The notes: generated by a model not told the origin, from the sequence alone. A stretch of 64,000 bases of DNA from Leptospira perdikensis (GCF_004769575.1 NZ_RQGA01000002.1:28120-92119), one strand, 5' to 3'; numbered from the stretch's first letter, positions 28,072 through 36,264 are shown. A program made the numbers and translations.

Positions 28072-29457
28072 ATGGGTTATCGTATCATCCTTGGTTCCAA
28101 AACTTATTTTTTCCCTGAATTAAAAGATCTTTTAGCAAAGGCAAGTCCTCATCGTTCTGGAGATGTTCTTGCAGGGTTATCGGCGGTCAGTCAGGAAGAA
28201 AGAGTGGCGGCTCAAATGACACTTGCTGATGTTTACCTTTCCGAATTTTTAAATGTGGAACTAATACCAGCAAACAAAGATGAGGTGACTCGTCTTATTT
28301 TAGATTCGCATAATAAAGAAAATTTCAAATTAATATCTCATCTCACTGTGGGCGGATTTCGCGATTTTTTGTTAGCCGAGACTACTGACGAAGCGGTGAT
28401 TCGTTCTATACAATGGGGAATCACTCCGGAGATGGTAGCGGCCGTATCCAAACTCATGTCTAACCAAGATTTGATTTTGGTGAGTCAAAAAATTAGTGTG
28501 ATCACAAAATTTAGAAATACTCTGGGTTTACGAGGAAGGTTTTCAGTAAGGTTACAACCCAATCATCCCACTGATGATCCAAAAGGAATTGCTGCAAGCC
28601 TACTTGATGGACTTCTTTTGGGTAGTGGAGATGCTGTGATTGGAATTAATCCTGCAACAGACAATATTCCCACATCAATTGCTCTTTTGGAAATGTTGGA
28701 CAACCTGATTCAAAAATATTCGATTCCTACACAGTCTTGTATTTTATCACATGTAACAACTTCGATGGAAGTAATGAAACGAGGAGCACCTCTCGATTTA
28801 GTTTTTCAATCGATTGGGGGAACAGAAGATTTAAATAAAAGTTTCGGTGTTAGCCTTTCTATTTTGAAAGAAGCAAGAGAGATGGCGCTTTCTCTCGGCA
28901 GGGGAACTGTCGGTGACAATGTTATGTACTTTGAAACGGGTCAAGGTAGTGCTTTGTCTGCCTGTGCCAATCATGGGATCGACCAACAGACGTTAGAAGT
29001 AAGAGCCTATGCAGTGGCAAGAGAGTTTTCTCCGCTCCTTGTCAATACAGTCGTTGGGTTCATTGGCCCGGAATATTTATACAATGGAAAACAAATCATC
29101 AGGGCGGGTTTGGAAGATCATTTTTGTGGGAAGTTACTTGGACTTCCGATGGGTGTGGATGTTTGTTATACAAACCATGCCGAGGCTGATCAAGATGATA
29201 TGGACACACTTCTAACTTTATTAGGTGTTGCAGGTTGTACTTACATTATGGGGATCCCGGGTGCTGATGATGTTATGTTGTCTTACCAAAGTACATCTTT
29301 TCATGATGCTTTGTACCTTCGCCAAGTTTTGGGATTAAAACCAGCACCTGAGTTCGAACATTGGTTAATCGAGAGAGGGATTTTTTCCAATCAAAATGGA
29401 TTTTTACCGAAAGAAAATCGGCATTTAACTTTACTCGAAGATTTATTGGGAAACTAG
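28072..29457 (+). CDS. eutB: Ethanolamine ammonia-lyase large subunit EutB
   Basis: 461 residues, close to the usual EutB length. The start aligns with known EutB (MGYRIILGSKTYFF, then RSGDVLAGL). Conserved blocks include RFSVRLQPNHPTDD, GDAVIGINPATDN, MYFETGQGSALSACANHG, VNTVVGFIGPEYLYNG, GLEDHFCGKLLGLPMGVDVC and YTNHAEADQDD. The enzyme splits ethanolamine to acetaldehyde and ammonia using adenosylcobalamin bound with EutC. It forms a two-gene unit with eutC (4 bp gap). Microcompartment and EutA reactivase genes are not in the window. Confidence 0.95.
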   Translation: MGYRIILGSKTYFFPELKDLLAKASPHRSGDVLAGLSAVSQEERVAAQMTLADVYLSEFLNVELIPANKDEVTRLILDSHNKENFKLISHLTVGGFRDFLLAETTDEAVIRSIQWGITPEMVAAVSKLMSNQDLILVSQKISVITKFRNTLGLRGRFSVRLQPNHPTDDPKGIAASLLDGLLLGSGDAVIGINPATDNIPTSIALLEMLDNLIQKYSIPTQSCILSHVTTSMEVMKRGAPLDLVFQSIGGTEDLNKSFGVSLSILKEAREMALSLGRGTVGDNVMYFETGQGSALSACANHGIDQQTLEVRAYAVAREFSPLLVNTVVGFIGPEYLYNGKQIIRAGLEDHFCGKLLGLPMGVDVCYTNHAEADQDDMDTLLTLLGVAGCTYIMGIPGADDVMLSYQSTSFHDALYLRQVLGLKPAPEFEHWLIERGIFSNQNGFLPKENRHLTLLEDLLGN

Positions 29458-29461
29458 ATTT

Positions 29462-30238
29462 ATGACTTTTTTAGACGAATGGAAACAGTTTAGTAATGCA
29501 AGAATAGGACTTACACGATTTGGAGGATCAATATCCACCAAAGAAGTGTTAAGGTTTCGGTTGGACCATGCGAGAGCTAGAGATGCTGTCTTGCTCAGTC
29601 CCAATTTTATACAGCTACAAGAGGATTTGGGAGTTTTGGGTAAACCAAAAAAAATCCCAACTTTATTTGTAGAAACTAAAGTTCATTCAAAAGAAGAATA
29701 TTTATTACGACCTGATTTAGGGAAAAAGTTGTCTTCGCAATCACATGAGCTTTTGCAATCGTTAGCTGGCGATTGTGATTTGGTGATTGCCTGTGTGGAT
29801 GGGCTTTCGGCAAAGGCGCTGGATGAAAATTTGGTTCCCTTTTTAAAGATTTTGATGTCTGCCATTGAGAATAAAGGTTTAACTTTGGGACCTTTGGTAT
29901 TGGTTAAAGGAGGACGGGTTGCCATCGGAGATGAAATCGGAGAGATTTTGAATACGAAAGTTTCGATTGTTGTGATTGGAGAGAGGCCTGGTTTGTCTTC
30001 GGCTGATAGTCTCGGTGTTTATATCACCTATAGCCCGCAAGTTGGTAAAACTGATGAAAGTCGAAATTGTATTTCTAATATTCGACCGACTGGTTTTGGT
30101 TTTGAAAGTGCTGTAGCAAAAACCATGTATCTCATAGAGGAATCCATTCGAAGGAAAATCTCTGGTGTTGAATTGAAGGATGAAATGCCTCCAGAGTTTT
30201 TGTTAAAATCGAAAGACAATTCATCCCTGATTGATTGA
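29462..30238 (+). CDS. eutC: Ethanolamine ammonia-lyase small subunit EutC
   Basis: 258 residues, somewhat shorter than E. coli EutC (295), the difference being at the N-terminus. Family blocks: ARIGLTRFGGSISTKEVLRF, DHARARDAV, DLVIACVDGLSAKA, KGGRVAIGDEIGE, VVIGERPGLSSADSLGVY, SNIRPTGFGFESA. EutC contributes to the B12 site. A cobalamin-type riboswitch begins 35 bp after its stop, but points to the next gene. Confidence 0.94.
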   Translation: MTFLDEWKQFSNARIGLTRFGGSISTKEVLRFRLDHARARDAVLLSPNFIQLQEDLGVLGKPKKIPTLFVETKVHSKEEYLLRPDLGKKLSSQSHELLQSLAGDCDLVIACVDGLSAKALDENLVPFLKILMSAIENKGLTLGPLVLVKGGRVAIGDEIGEILNTKVSIVVIGERPGLSSADSLGVYITYSPQVGKTDESRNCISNIRPTGFGFESAVAKTMYLIEESIRRKISGVELKDEMPPEFLLKSKDNSSLID

Positions 30239-30272
30239 CAGAATCCGTCCCTTTGATTTTTAATAGAATCAA

Positions 30273-30420
30273 TTCCGGGAGGAATGGGGTGAAATTCCTC
30301 AACTGACGGTGCAACCGTGAATTCTATTTCCAATTTTTGGAAGGAAAAGTCGGATCTTCCCACAAATGAATCGCCCGTAAACGATCATTCGTTCCTAAAT
30401 TTTCTAAAAGGGCCCCGGAT
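30273..30420 (+). ncRNA. Cobalamin-type riboswitch 2
   Basis: Same architecture as the 9.4 kb copy: closing stem TCCGGG (30274-30279) with CCCGGA (30414-30419), core GGGGTGAAATTCCTC, CTGACGGTGCAACCGTG, hairpin TTCCAA/TTGGAA, and AAGTCGGATCTTCCC followed by AATGAATCGCCCGTAAACGA, which is identical in both copies. Downstream TTCTCC (30443-30448) can pair with GGAGAA (30481-30486), covering the ribosome site of the next gene. It lies between eutC and the Cys-rich gene. Confidence 0.85.
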
Positions 30421-30477
30421 AAATGATTCCGGAATGTCCAATTCTCCACCAAACAGAGATTGTGTGGTTCCGGGTTT

Positions 30478-30484
30478 AGAGGAG
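30478..30484 (+). promoter_or_regulatory. Shine-Dalgarno that fixes a TTG start
   Basis: AGAGGAG seven bases before TTG 30492. It can be masked by an upstream TTCTCC and is the likely output point of riboswitch 2. Confidence 0.7.
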
Positions 30485-30491
30485 AAACACC

Positions 30492-30767
30492 TTGGAAAAA
30501 TCCAAAGTACCCAACAAAAAAAGGTTCGATCAAATGCAAGAATCCCTAAAACACGAGGAGAAAATTTGTCCCAATTGTTCTCGGATATTTGAATGTAAAG
30601 TTGGTTCCATTAGTCTCTGTCAATGTACGAAAGTGACCCTTAGTTTGGAAGAGAGGGACTATTTAGCTTTACAATTTGCCGATTGTCTTTGTTACCAATG
30701 TATGGAAAAGTTGGCCTTCGAATATAGAATCACAAAATCATATAAGTCAATCACTTGGAATTTTTAA
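30492..30767 (+). CDS. Cysteine-rich CWC-like small protein under riboswitch control
   Basis: 91 residues from TTG 30492. Eight Cys-containing positions cluster as CPNCSRIFEC, SLCQCTK and CLCYQCMEK, resembling the cysteine-rich CWC family, a putative metal-binding fold. No signal peptide, so cytoplasmic. The upstream cobalamin-type riboswitch and the adjacent B12-dependent eutBC suggest a role in cobalt or corrinoid handling; that is inference, as CWC proteins have no assigned function that I know. Confidence 0.8.
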   Translation: MEKSKVPNKKRFDQMQESLKHEEKICPNCSRIFECKVGSISLCQCTKVTLSLEERDYLALQFADCLCYQCMEKLAFEYRITKSYKSITWNF

Positions 30768-30826
30768 AATTGGATGGAAAAAATATTTAGGTAGTTGTTC
30801 TATTTGTTTAGAAGGATGAATTCCGT

Positions 30827-31930
30827 TTGACTAACATATTCTTTTTGGTGCCTCTGTTTGCTTCCTTGGCAAATGTTAGTTGTTTTATCGAAAACATAAC
30901 ACGTGACCACCGTTTCCATCGTTTACTGAGTGTGTTTTATTTCACCATAGGGGTTCAGAATGCGGCAACAGCTGCGCTTTGCCTTGCACCGGATGAAACT
31001 ACGGGTTTGGCTTTTTGGATCTTTCAGTGCCATTCTTTTTTTCTTCTGGCACCTGTGCTTGTTTCTTTATGTTCGTTTTGTACGGGGCGAAAGTTATTCA
31101 ATAAAGCTACCATAATCATTGCTATATACGCTTTGATTGTGGATTTACTTTGTTCGTCGATACCGAAGAATTTTGTGTATGAATTTGCGTTACTTTCCTT
31201 TGGAATGGCACCTTTACTTACCGTTTTTGGTGGGATTCTTGGTGGTTCTGTCCATTTTTTTGCGATCACTATTTCTTTGTATTTTGTCCTCTCTCCATTG
31301 GAGTGGAATTCCTTTTTTGATCGAAAAACATTTATCATTGCTTTATGTGTTTGGTGGTTTGGCCTTTTTTCTAATTTTTTGCCGATGTATGGATTTAATT
31401 TTCCCCCTTTTCATCCAGTAGTGGATGCAACTCTTTCTGTATTATTCTCCATTTATTTAAACCGATTTAATGCCTCAAGACCCAGTGTTTATAGTTTAAT
31501 TGCTTCTATTTTGATTTCACTTGCTGTTGGTTTATTTGTTGGAATTTTGGTTTTAGGAATTCTTCCGGGATTTCCTTTTAAGGAATTGGCGACTTCCATT
31601 GTTACTACCTTAACCAGTCTTTTATTTTTCGCATATTTATTCAAAACTACTTTCAAAGATGAGAAACCTAATTTTTCCTTTTCATTGTCCCTTGGGGATT
31701 TTGGTTTATCCAAACAAGAATTGAGAATTTGTGAATTGATTGCAGAAGGGCATAGTCGTTCGTTCATTCGTTTGATTCTGAATGTTTCTGATGGAACTTT
31801 GCGGAATCATTTGAAAAATATTTATTCAAAAGTACTTCCTGAATCCAATTCTACTTCGAAAGACCAATTGCAACGTTTGACTGTATTTTTATCAAAACAA
31901 AAGTTAGTTGAAGATGTGCCTGATAAATAA
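30827..31930 (+). CDS. Membrane-bound LuxR-type transcription regulator
   Basis: 367 residues from TTG 30827, preceded by AGAAGGA. About eight hydrophobic helices fill residues 1-275; the C-terminus (about 295-355) is a LuxR/GerE-like HTH (LSKQELRICELIAEGHSRSF, LNVSDGTLRNHLKNIYSKV). Such one-component regulators would bind DNA from the membrane. It lies 59 bp after the Cys-rich gene; whether it is in the same transcript is unclear. Confidence 0.8.
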   Translation: MTNIFFLVPLFASLANVSCFIENITRDHRFHRLLSVFYFTIGVQNAATAALCLAPDETTGLAFWIFQCHSFFLLAPVLVSLCSFCTGRKLFNKATIIIAIYALIVDLLCSSIPKNFVYEFALLSFGMAPLLTVFGGILGGSVHFFAITISLYFVLSPLEWNSFFDRKTFIIALCVWWFGLFSNFLPMYGFNFPPFHPVVDATLSVLFSIYLNRFNASRPSVYSLIASILISLAVGLFVGILVLGILPGFPFKELATSIVTTLTSLLFFAYLFKTTFKDEKPNFSFSLSLGDFGLSKQELRICELIAEGHSRSFIRLILNVSDGTLRNHLKNIYSKVLPESNSTSKDQLQRLTVFLSKQKLVEDVPDK

Positions 31931-31958
31931 AGGATTCTTCTATTGGCTTAAAGTTTTG

Positions 31959-32957
31959 TTATTGTTCTACACAAACTAATTCGTGATTGACGGAGCAAAG
32001 TTGTGAACCTTTTCCTGCCGTGAGTGTCACCACATCTTGAGTATAAGCGTCCCCCACAATTCCAGATTCGGTAGGAGAGTTTGTTGTCCACTTTTTACAA
32101 GTTCCGTTGGCACTCGTTGTCCAATCCGGATTAAGCCCCGTCCAATGATCCGAAGTTAAGGCAGTGATGGGTGTAGAGATACCTGTAAATAATCCATTTG
32201 CGTTTGCGGTCTCAATCCCTATGCCGTTGTCTCGAACGTAAGATTGGTTCGCTTTAAAAACCCAATCGATTTGTTTGTCTCCCAAATTTGTAGTATTACT
32301 GGCTCGTCGTGATTCCCCGTCGACTACCATGACCTTGAACCTGCCCGTACCAGGATAGTTTGGATCGGACTGGCAGTATGAATCAAAATTAGATGCCTTA
32401 CCGATATTGGCAGGATAAGAGTTCTGTGTTATGTATACGATACAGTTGTTACACGATGGATAACAATGGATTTCAATTTCTTTTATGTCTTTATTGGAAA
32501 TTTTTCCAATCGGGTTTACCAACTCGCAAAAGTTTCCTTGAGCTTGTCTAACAAAATTAACTTCATAATCGGTGCCAATCGGAATCTTATCAGGAAAGGA
32601 GAATTCCGCACTTCCTGCGGGAAGAGAAAGTAGAGTTTCTTTATTTAAAATCAATCTCAATCCACTTCCTGTAAGTCCTAACACTTTCCCTCCGATAGTA
32701 AACCCACTTGTTCCCGATTTGGTACTCACGGTGCAGTGTGCACTATTGTCACCTAATATTGATTTTGCTGCCATAGTTTTAGAAAAAGATCCCGAGTTTG
32801 TATCGCAGATGTTTTCCATTGTAGAAGGATCGCAATTAAATAAGGTTCCTAGAGAAAAAAGCCAAATAAAAATCGTTGAATGAACCTCGGATCCAGATTT
32901 GTATTTTTTATTTTCATCAAAGTCAAATCTGGATTTTTTGAAGACTCTCTCAATCAT
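31959..32957 (-). CDS. DUF1554 lipoprotein
   Basis: 332 residues from ATG 32957, which overlaps the preceding gene's stop (ATGATTGA) and fits translational coupling; an upstream ATG at 32990 is possible. The signal segment ends in TLFNC. Nine residues after the lipid Cys comes ICD, and 24 later a second Cys (SAHC), the spacing shared with two other lipoproteins here. The C-terminal half is DUF1554: YPGTGRFKVMVVDG, RRASNTTNLGDKQIDWVFK, YVRDNG, LTSDHWTGL, HELVCVEQ. Confidence 0.82.
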   Translation of the reverse strand: MIERVFKKSRFDFDENKKYKSGSEVHSTIFIWLFSLGTLFNCDPSTMENICDTNSGSFSKTMAAKSILGDNSAHCTVSTKSGTSGFTIGGKVLGLTGSGLRLILNKETLLSLPAGSAEFSFPDKIPIGTDYEVNFVRQAQGNFCELVNPIGKISNKDIKEIEIHCYPSCNNCIVYITQNSYPANIGKASNFDSYCQSDPNYPGTGRFKVMVVDGESRRASNTTNLGDKQIDWVFKANQSYVRDNGIGIETANANGLFTGISTPITALTSDHWTGLNPDWTTSANGTCKKWTTNSPTESGIVGDAYTQDVVTLTAGKGSQLCSVNHELVCVEQ

Positions 32958-33948
32958 TGGGGATACTAATATATCCTTGTGCAATGGCAAAACGTAAAGG
33001 TTGATCTATGGTGAGAAAGGATATAACTTTTGTACAAAGGTATTCTTTTTCATAGATGTTAAAACTAGTTTTGACTGTGTGGAGTCCAACTTTGGGAGAG
33101 GGGATTTCTAAATTGACTGCTTTTGCAATGTTGTCTGGTAAACTTCTGGGACTTGATCCGACTAAGTCTAAATATAAGGATGTTCCATCAATAGGAAGGT
33201 TGTATTTTGCAGTAATTTCTACAGTATCACCGATTTTTGTTATATCAAAACAATGATCATTACAATCACCAACTGTCGCCGGAATTTTTAATGCATTTGC
33301 ACAATTTCTTGGATGGCCTATCGTTAGTTGTTTGGTGGAAACTCCAAATTGATTTTTTGCCACTACGAATACTTTGATTTTTTTGTCGGCATCGGTAAGA
33401 TAAGTATAACCACTGAAGTTGGCAGCAGTTCGTTTGAGGGACTGAAGTGCATTTGTCACCGTTCCATCGGGTTGGAGTTCCATATTTTTTTTACCGAAGT
33501 AGAGGGAGACCTCAGTATTTGCAGGGACAGGTTTCTGAAAACTCACACTCGATTTTTGAAATTGAAGTAAACCTTTGGTGGAATAGGGATCATCCGCTGG
33601 ATTCGCATCATTTGTGATGTAAGTGATTTCATTGAGGATGGGAACACCGGCAGAAGTATCTTCCACAGCAATCGGAAGCTCCGTTCCTGCAGATCCCCCT
33701 TGGTTGTTTCCTAGTTGAGAGGTTGTGTTCGGATCAGAGGCAAGTAAGATAGGAACCAAATGTGTTTCCTTTCCGGAAGATTTACCTTCGCATTTTAAGA
33801 AGAAAAGAGAAAGTCCTGTGATGAGTAGGACCAAAAGGTTCCAACGAACAAACTGAATTCCTCTATTACGAATCCTCTCCAAATGTTTTTGAATTGGTTT
33901 AAATGTTTTCATGCTCCCAAAATAACATGAACTCGTTTCGTTTACCAT
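32950..33948 (-). CDS. Putative lipoprotein, unknown function
   Basis: 332 residues from ATG 33948, or 320 from ATG 33912 (MKTFKPIQKHLERIRNRG). A membrane segment (WNLLVLLITGLSLFFLKC) ends in a possible lipid Cys. The CEGKSS start of the mature part resembles CETKSS of the riboswitch-controlled lipoprotein at 9671. No domain is recognised in the rest; paired Cys (NCANAL, GDCNDHCFD) may be disulfides. It is cotranscribed with the DUF1554 lipoprotein that follows. Confidence 0.7.
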   Translation of the reverse strand: MVNETSSCYFGSMKTFKPIQKHLERIRNRGIQFVRWNLLVLLITGLSLFFLKCEGKSSGKETHLVPILLASDPNTTSQLGNNQGGSAGTELPIAVEDTSAGVPILNEITYITNDANPADDPYSTKGLLQFQKSSVSFQKPVPANTEVSLYFGKKNMELQPDGTVTNALQSLKRTAANFSGYTYLTDADKKIKVFVVAKNQFGVSTKQLTIGHPRNCANALKIPATVGDCNDHCFDITKIGDTVEITAKYNLPIDGTSLYLDLVGSSPRSLPDNIAKAVNLEIPSPKVGLHTVKTSFNIYEKEYLCTKVISFLTIDQPLRFAIAQGYISIPND

Positions 33949-34194
33949 GTCCTGGATGTCATGAGTGGGGGAAAGGGCCTATCCCAAATGTCATGTTTGG
34001 AATTTCTTAGGTCGGATTTTCGTTTTTTGAATAGGTAGTCAGGTAAGAGAAGGTTTGCCCGTTTCTTTTTCCTGCGACTGGAATTCTTAAGTGAGTGAGA
34101 TTTTTACTAGTATCCAATAAGGAAAGTTCCTTTCGATTTCGAGCCACTAAAATTCGAAACTCACTTACCTATTTCACAGGATATATTTTTATAA

Positions 34195-34218
34195 ATAGTT
34201 ATCCATTTGGGAAACTAT
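34195..34218. promoter_or_regulatory. 24-bp dyad operator, copy 1, upstream of GST gene
   Basis: ATAGTT at one end and AACTAT at the other, with inner TCCA and TGGG, make an internally symmetric site. It is the near-perfect inverted copy (23 of 24) of 34248-34271. Centre-to-centre spacing is 53 bp, close to five helical turns. Confidence 0.6.
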
Positions 34219-34244
34219 TTTACTTGCCAACTTTTGAGGGTTCT

Positions 34245-34964
34245 TTGATAGTTTTCCAAATGGATAACTATCAAACCCCAGACCTATTACTTTACATTCA
34301 CCCTCTCGCTTCCTTTTGCCATAAGGTTCTCATCGCCCTTTATGAAAATGATACAGAATTTGAATCCCGGATCGTGGATTTAATGCAAGAAGAGTCTAGC
34401 GCGGAACTTTTGGCCTATTGGCCTGTGGGTAAAATTCCATTGCTTCGGGATAGAAAACGAGAGAAAACAATCCCTGAGACTTCCATCATCATTGAATATT
34501 TAAATGAATTTTATCCCGGCAAAGTAAAACTCATTCCTTCGGATTTTTCATTGGCTCTCGAGACAAGGCTTTGGGATCGTTTTTTTGATCTTTATATCAG
34601 CGAACCGATGCAGAAGATTGTTGTCGATCGTTTGCGGCCAGAGGGGCAAAACGACAAACTCGGAGTGGAACAAGCATACCAGAGATTGCCTATTGCTTAT
34701 GATATGTTGGAGGGACAATTACAATCTCATTCCTTTGTTGTTAGTGATAATTTTAGTATGGCAGACTGTTCGGCAGTTCCTGCTTTGTTTTATGCGGATA
34801 CGATTTTAAGTTTTCGTAATACACATCCAAAACTTACCGCTTATTTTGAAAGATTATTAGAAAGGCAGTCCGTAAAACGTACGATAGTTGAAGCCTCACC
34901 CTATTTTCATATGTATCCACTTTTTGATAAAATTCCCAAAAGGTTTTTAAATGAAAAAAAATAA
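34245..34964 (+). CDS. Glutathione S-transferase family protein
   Basis: 240 residues from TTG 34245, favoured by GAGGG (34236-34240) four bases before; ATG 34260 (MDNYQTPDLLLYIHP) is the alternative and has no ribosome site. The N-terminal thioredoxin-like domain has LYIHPLASFCHKVLIALYE, VGKIPLLRD and ETSIIIEYL; the C-terminal helical domain has SMADCSAVPAL. It is likely a detoxification enzyme or a non-enzymatic GST fold. It heads a unit with an ArsR regulator and an AHSA1 protein. Confidence 0.85.
   Translation: MIVFQMDNYQTPDLLLYIHPLASFCHKVLIALYENDTEFESRIVDLMQEESSAELLAYWPVGKIPLLRDRKREKTIPETSIIIEYLNEFYPGKVKLIPSDFSLALETRLWDRFFDLYISEPMQKIVVDRLRPEGQNDKLGVEQAYQRLPIAYDMLEGQLQSHSFVVSDNFSMADCSAVPALFYADTILSFRNTHPKLTAYFERLLERQSVKRTIVEASPYFHMYPLFDKIPKRFLNEKK
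34248..34271. promoter_or_regulatory. 24-bp dyad operator, copy 2, over the GST start
   Basis: Same dyad (ATAGTT and AACTAT ends, inner TCCA and TGGA). It covers ATG 34260 and lies just after TTG 34245. In RNA it can pair with copy 1 into a 24-bp stem with a 29-nt loop holding the Shine-Dalgarno GAGGG. Confidence 0.6.
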
Positions 34965-35006
34965 GGATCAATATCAAATATATAAAACAATGACTCATAT
35001 CGCTTT

Positions 35007-35354
35007 ATGAAGACTAATGCCATTGGTTTAGAAAACATCTTTCATGCTCTTTCGGATAGGAGTCGTTTGTCTATGGTGGAACGATTGAGTTTTGGACCTC
35101 TTTCTGTCAAAGAATTGGCAGAACCTTTAAACATGGCTTTACCGTCTGCTTTGAAACATTTAAAAGTTTTGGAAGATGGTGGTATAGTTATTTCAGAAAA
35201 GTTAGGTAGGGTTCGTACATATCAATTGGATAAGAGTCGACTTTCAGCAATCGATTTATGGATGGCTGATAGAAAGGCCGCTTGGAACAGAAGTTTTGAT
35301 CGGTTGGGAAAATTTTTAATCGAATCATCGGATGAGGATTCCGACGGAGAATAA
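35007..35354 (+). CDS. ArsR-family transcription regulator
   Basis: 115 residues, winged helix: IFHALSDRSRLSMVERLSF, LSVKELAEPLNMALPSALKH, LKVLEDGGIVISEKLGRVRT. No metal-binding Cys-Cys motif, so it belongs to the non-metal ArsR group that often precedes AHSA1/SRPBCC genes. It is 42 bp after the GST gene and 1 bp before the AHSA1 gene. It may bind the twin dyads at 34195-34271. Confidence 0.88.
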   Translation: MKTNAIGLENIFHALSDRSRLSMVERLSFGPLSVKELAEPLNMALPSALKHLKVLEDGGIVISEKLGRVRTYQLDKSRLSAIDLWMADRKAAWNRSFDRLGKFLIESSDEDSDGE

Positions 35355-35355
35355 A

Positions 35356-35841
35356 ATGAAAGAAGGTCAAGTAACACACTCAACATTTACTATTGAAAGG
35401 ATTTTACCTGCTTCTAAAGAACGATCTTTTGCTGCTTGGGCCAATGCAGATTCCAAACGAAGATGGTTCGCATGCCATGACGATTGGAAGACTGTCGAAT
35501 TCAATTTGGACTTTAAAGTCGGCGGAAAAGAATCTAATTTAGTCGTAACACCTTCAGGAAGTCGGCATGTTTTTGATGCAACCTTTTATGATATCATCCC
35601 CAATGAAAGAATTGTCTATGCTTTTGGTATGTATGTAAATGATATTCGGATCTCTGTATCTCTTGTGACGGTTTTATTTGAATCACCTGTTGTTGGCAGA
35701 ACCAAAATGTTGTTTACCGAACAGATTATCCTCTTGAACGATCCTGATAGTAAAAATGTGTTCAATTTGGATGAAGAAGTCCGTGGTCGTGTAGAAGGTA
35801 CAAACGCAGGATTTGATCGACTTGAAAAAGAGTTTTCCTAG
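35356..35841 (+). CDS. SRPBCC (AHSA1-like) protein
   Basis: 161 residues from ATG 35356 (MKEGQVTHSTFTIER), with GGAG inside the end of arsR as ribosome site. Typical AHSA1 blocks: RILPASKERSFAAWANADSK, RRWFACHDDW, DFKVGGKESN, RHVFDATFYDIIPNERIVYA, GTNAGFDRLEKEF. It is a START-like hydrophobic-ligand-binding fold. Coupling to arsR is a widespread arrangement; the ligand is unknown. Confidence 0.88.
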   Translation: MKEGQVTHSTFTIERILPASKERSFAAWANADSKRRWFACHDDWKTVEFNLDFKVGGKESNLVVTPSGSRHVFDATFYDIIPNERIVYAFGMYVNDIRISVSLVTVLFESPVVGRTKMLFTEQIILLNDPDSKNVFNLDEEVRGRVEGTNAGFDRLEKEFS

Positions 35842-35898
35842 TGGCTCCCTAAACTGGAAGCCCTCGGTAAATTTTTAGTATGTGAACTGACTAAGGAT

Positions 35899-36264
35899 TC
35901 AAACAGGATACAAAAATTCGTAAAAAGTACCATTAATCATAGGGACTCTTATATTTTTGATATCGTTTTCCGTTTCGGTATACTGAAAAAAAGTTTTTTC
36001 TGGTTTATAAAAGTATTTGGCCCTTGTTCGTTCCAAAGATTGGAGAGAATTCTGAATGTTTGTCTCTTTCGATTCGTTCGGATTAAAGAATTGAAAGAGT
36101 TGGCGGTTCTTCGCGGATGCTGGAAGGGAACATTCCCAACAAATTTCTTCTTCAATGGACAGAATTTCATCGTATAGTTCTGAATGGTTTGTTGGGCCAC
36201 CAAGTGCCGCCAGTTTCAAAGAAAGATCATAATACTCATCGAGTAGGGATTCAATGTATTCCAT
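35899..36264 (-). CDS. Hypothetical protein
   Basis: 121 residues, helical and acidic at the N-terminus (MEYIESLLDEYYDLSLKLAA, EEICWECSLPAS). No family is recognised. AGAGG at seven bases before the ATG supports translation. It stands alone and converges on the AHSA1 gene. A palindrome TTAGAAA-AA-TTTCTAA lies 57 bp upstream. Confidence 0.6.
   Translation of the reverse strand: MEYIESLLDEYYDLSLKLAALGGPTNHSELYDEILSIEEEICWECSLPASAKNRQLFQFFNPNESKETNIQNSLQSLERTRAKYFYKPEKTFFQYTETENDIKNIRVPMINGTFYEFLYPV

Noticed and set aside
28023..28118. A 31-codon GTG frame with AAGGAG before it, overlapping eutB
   Set aside because: The Shine-Dalgarno is only 4 bases from the GTG, and the frame overlaps the conserved start of EutB; kept only as a note.
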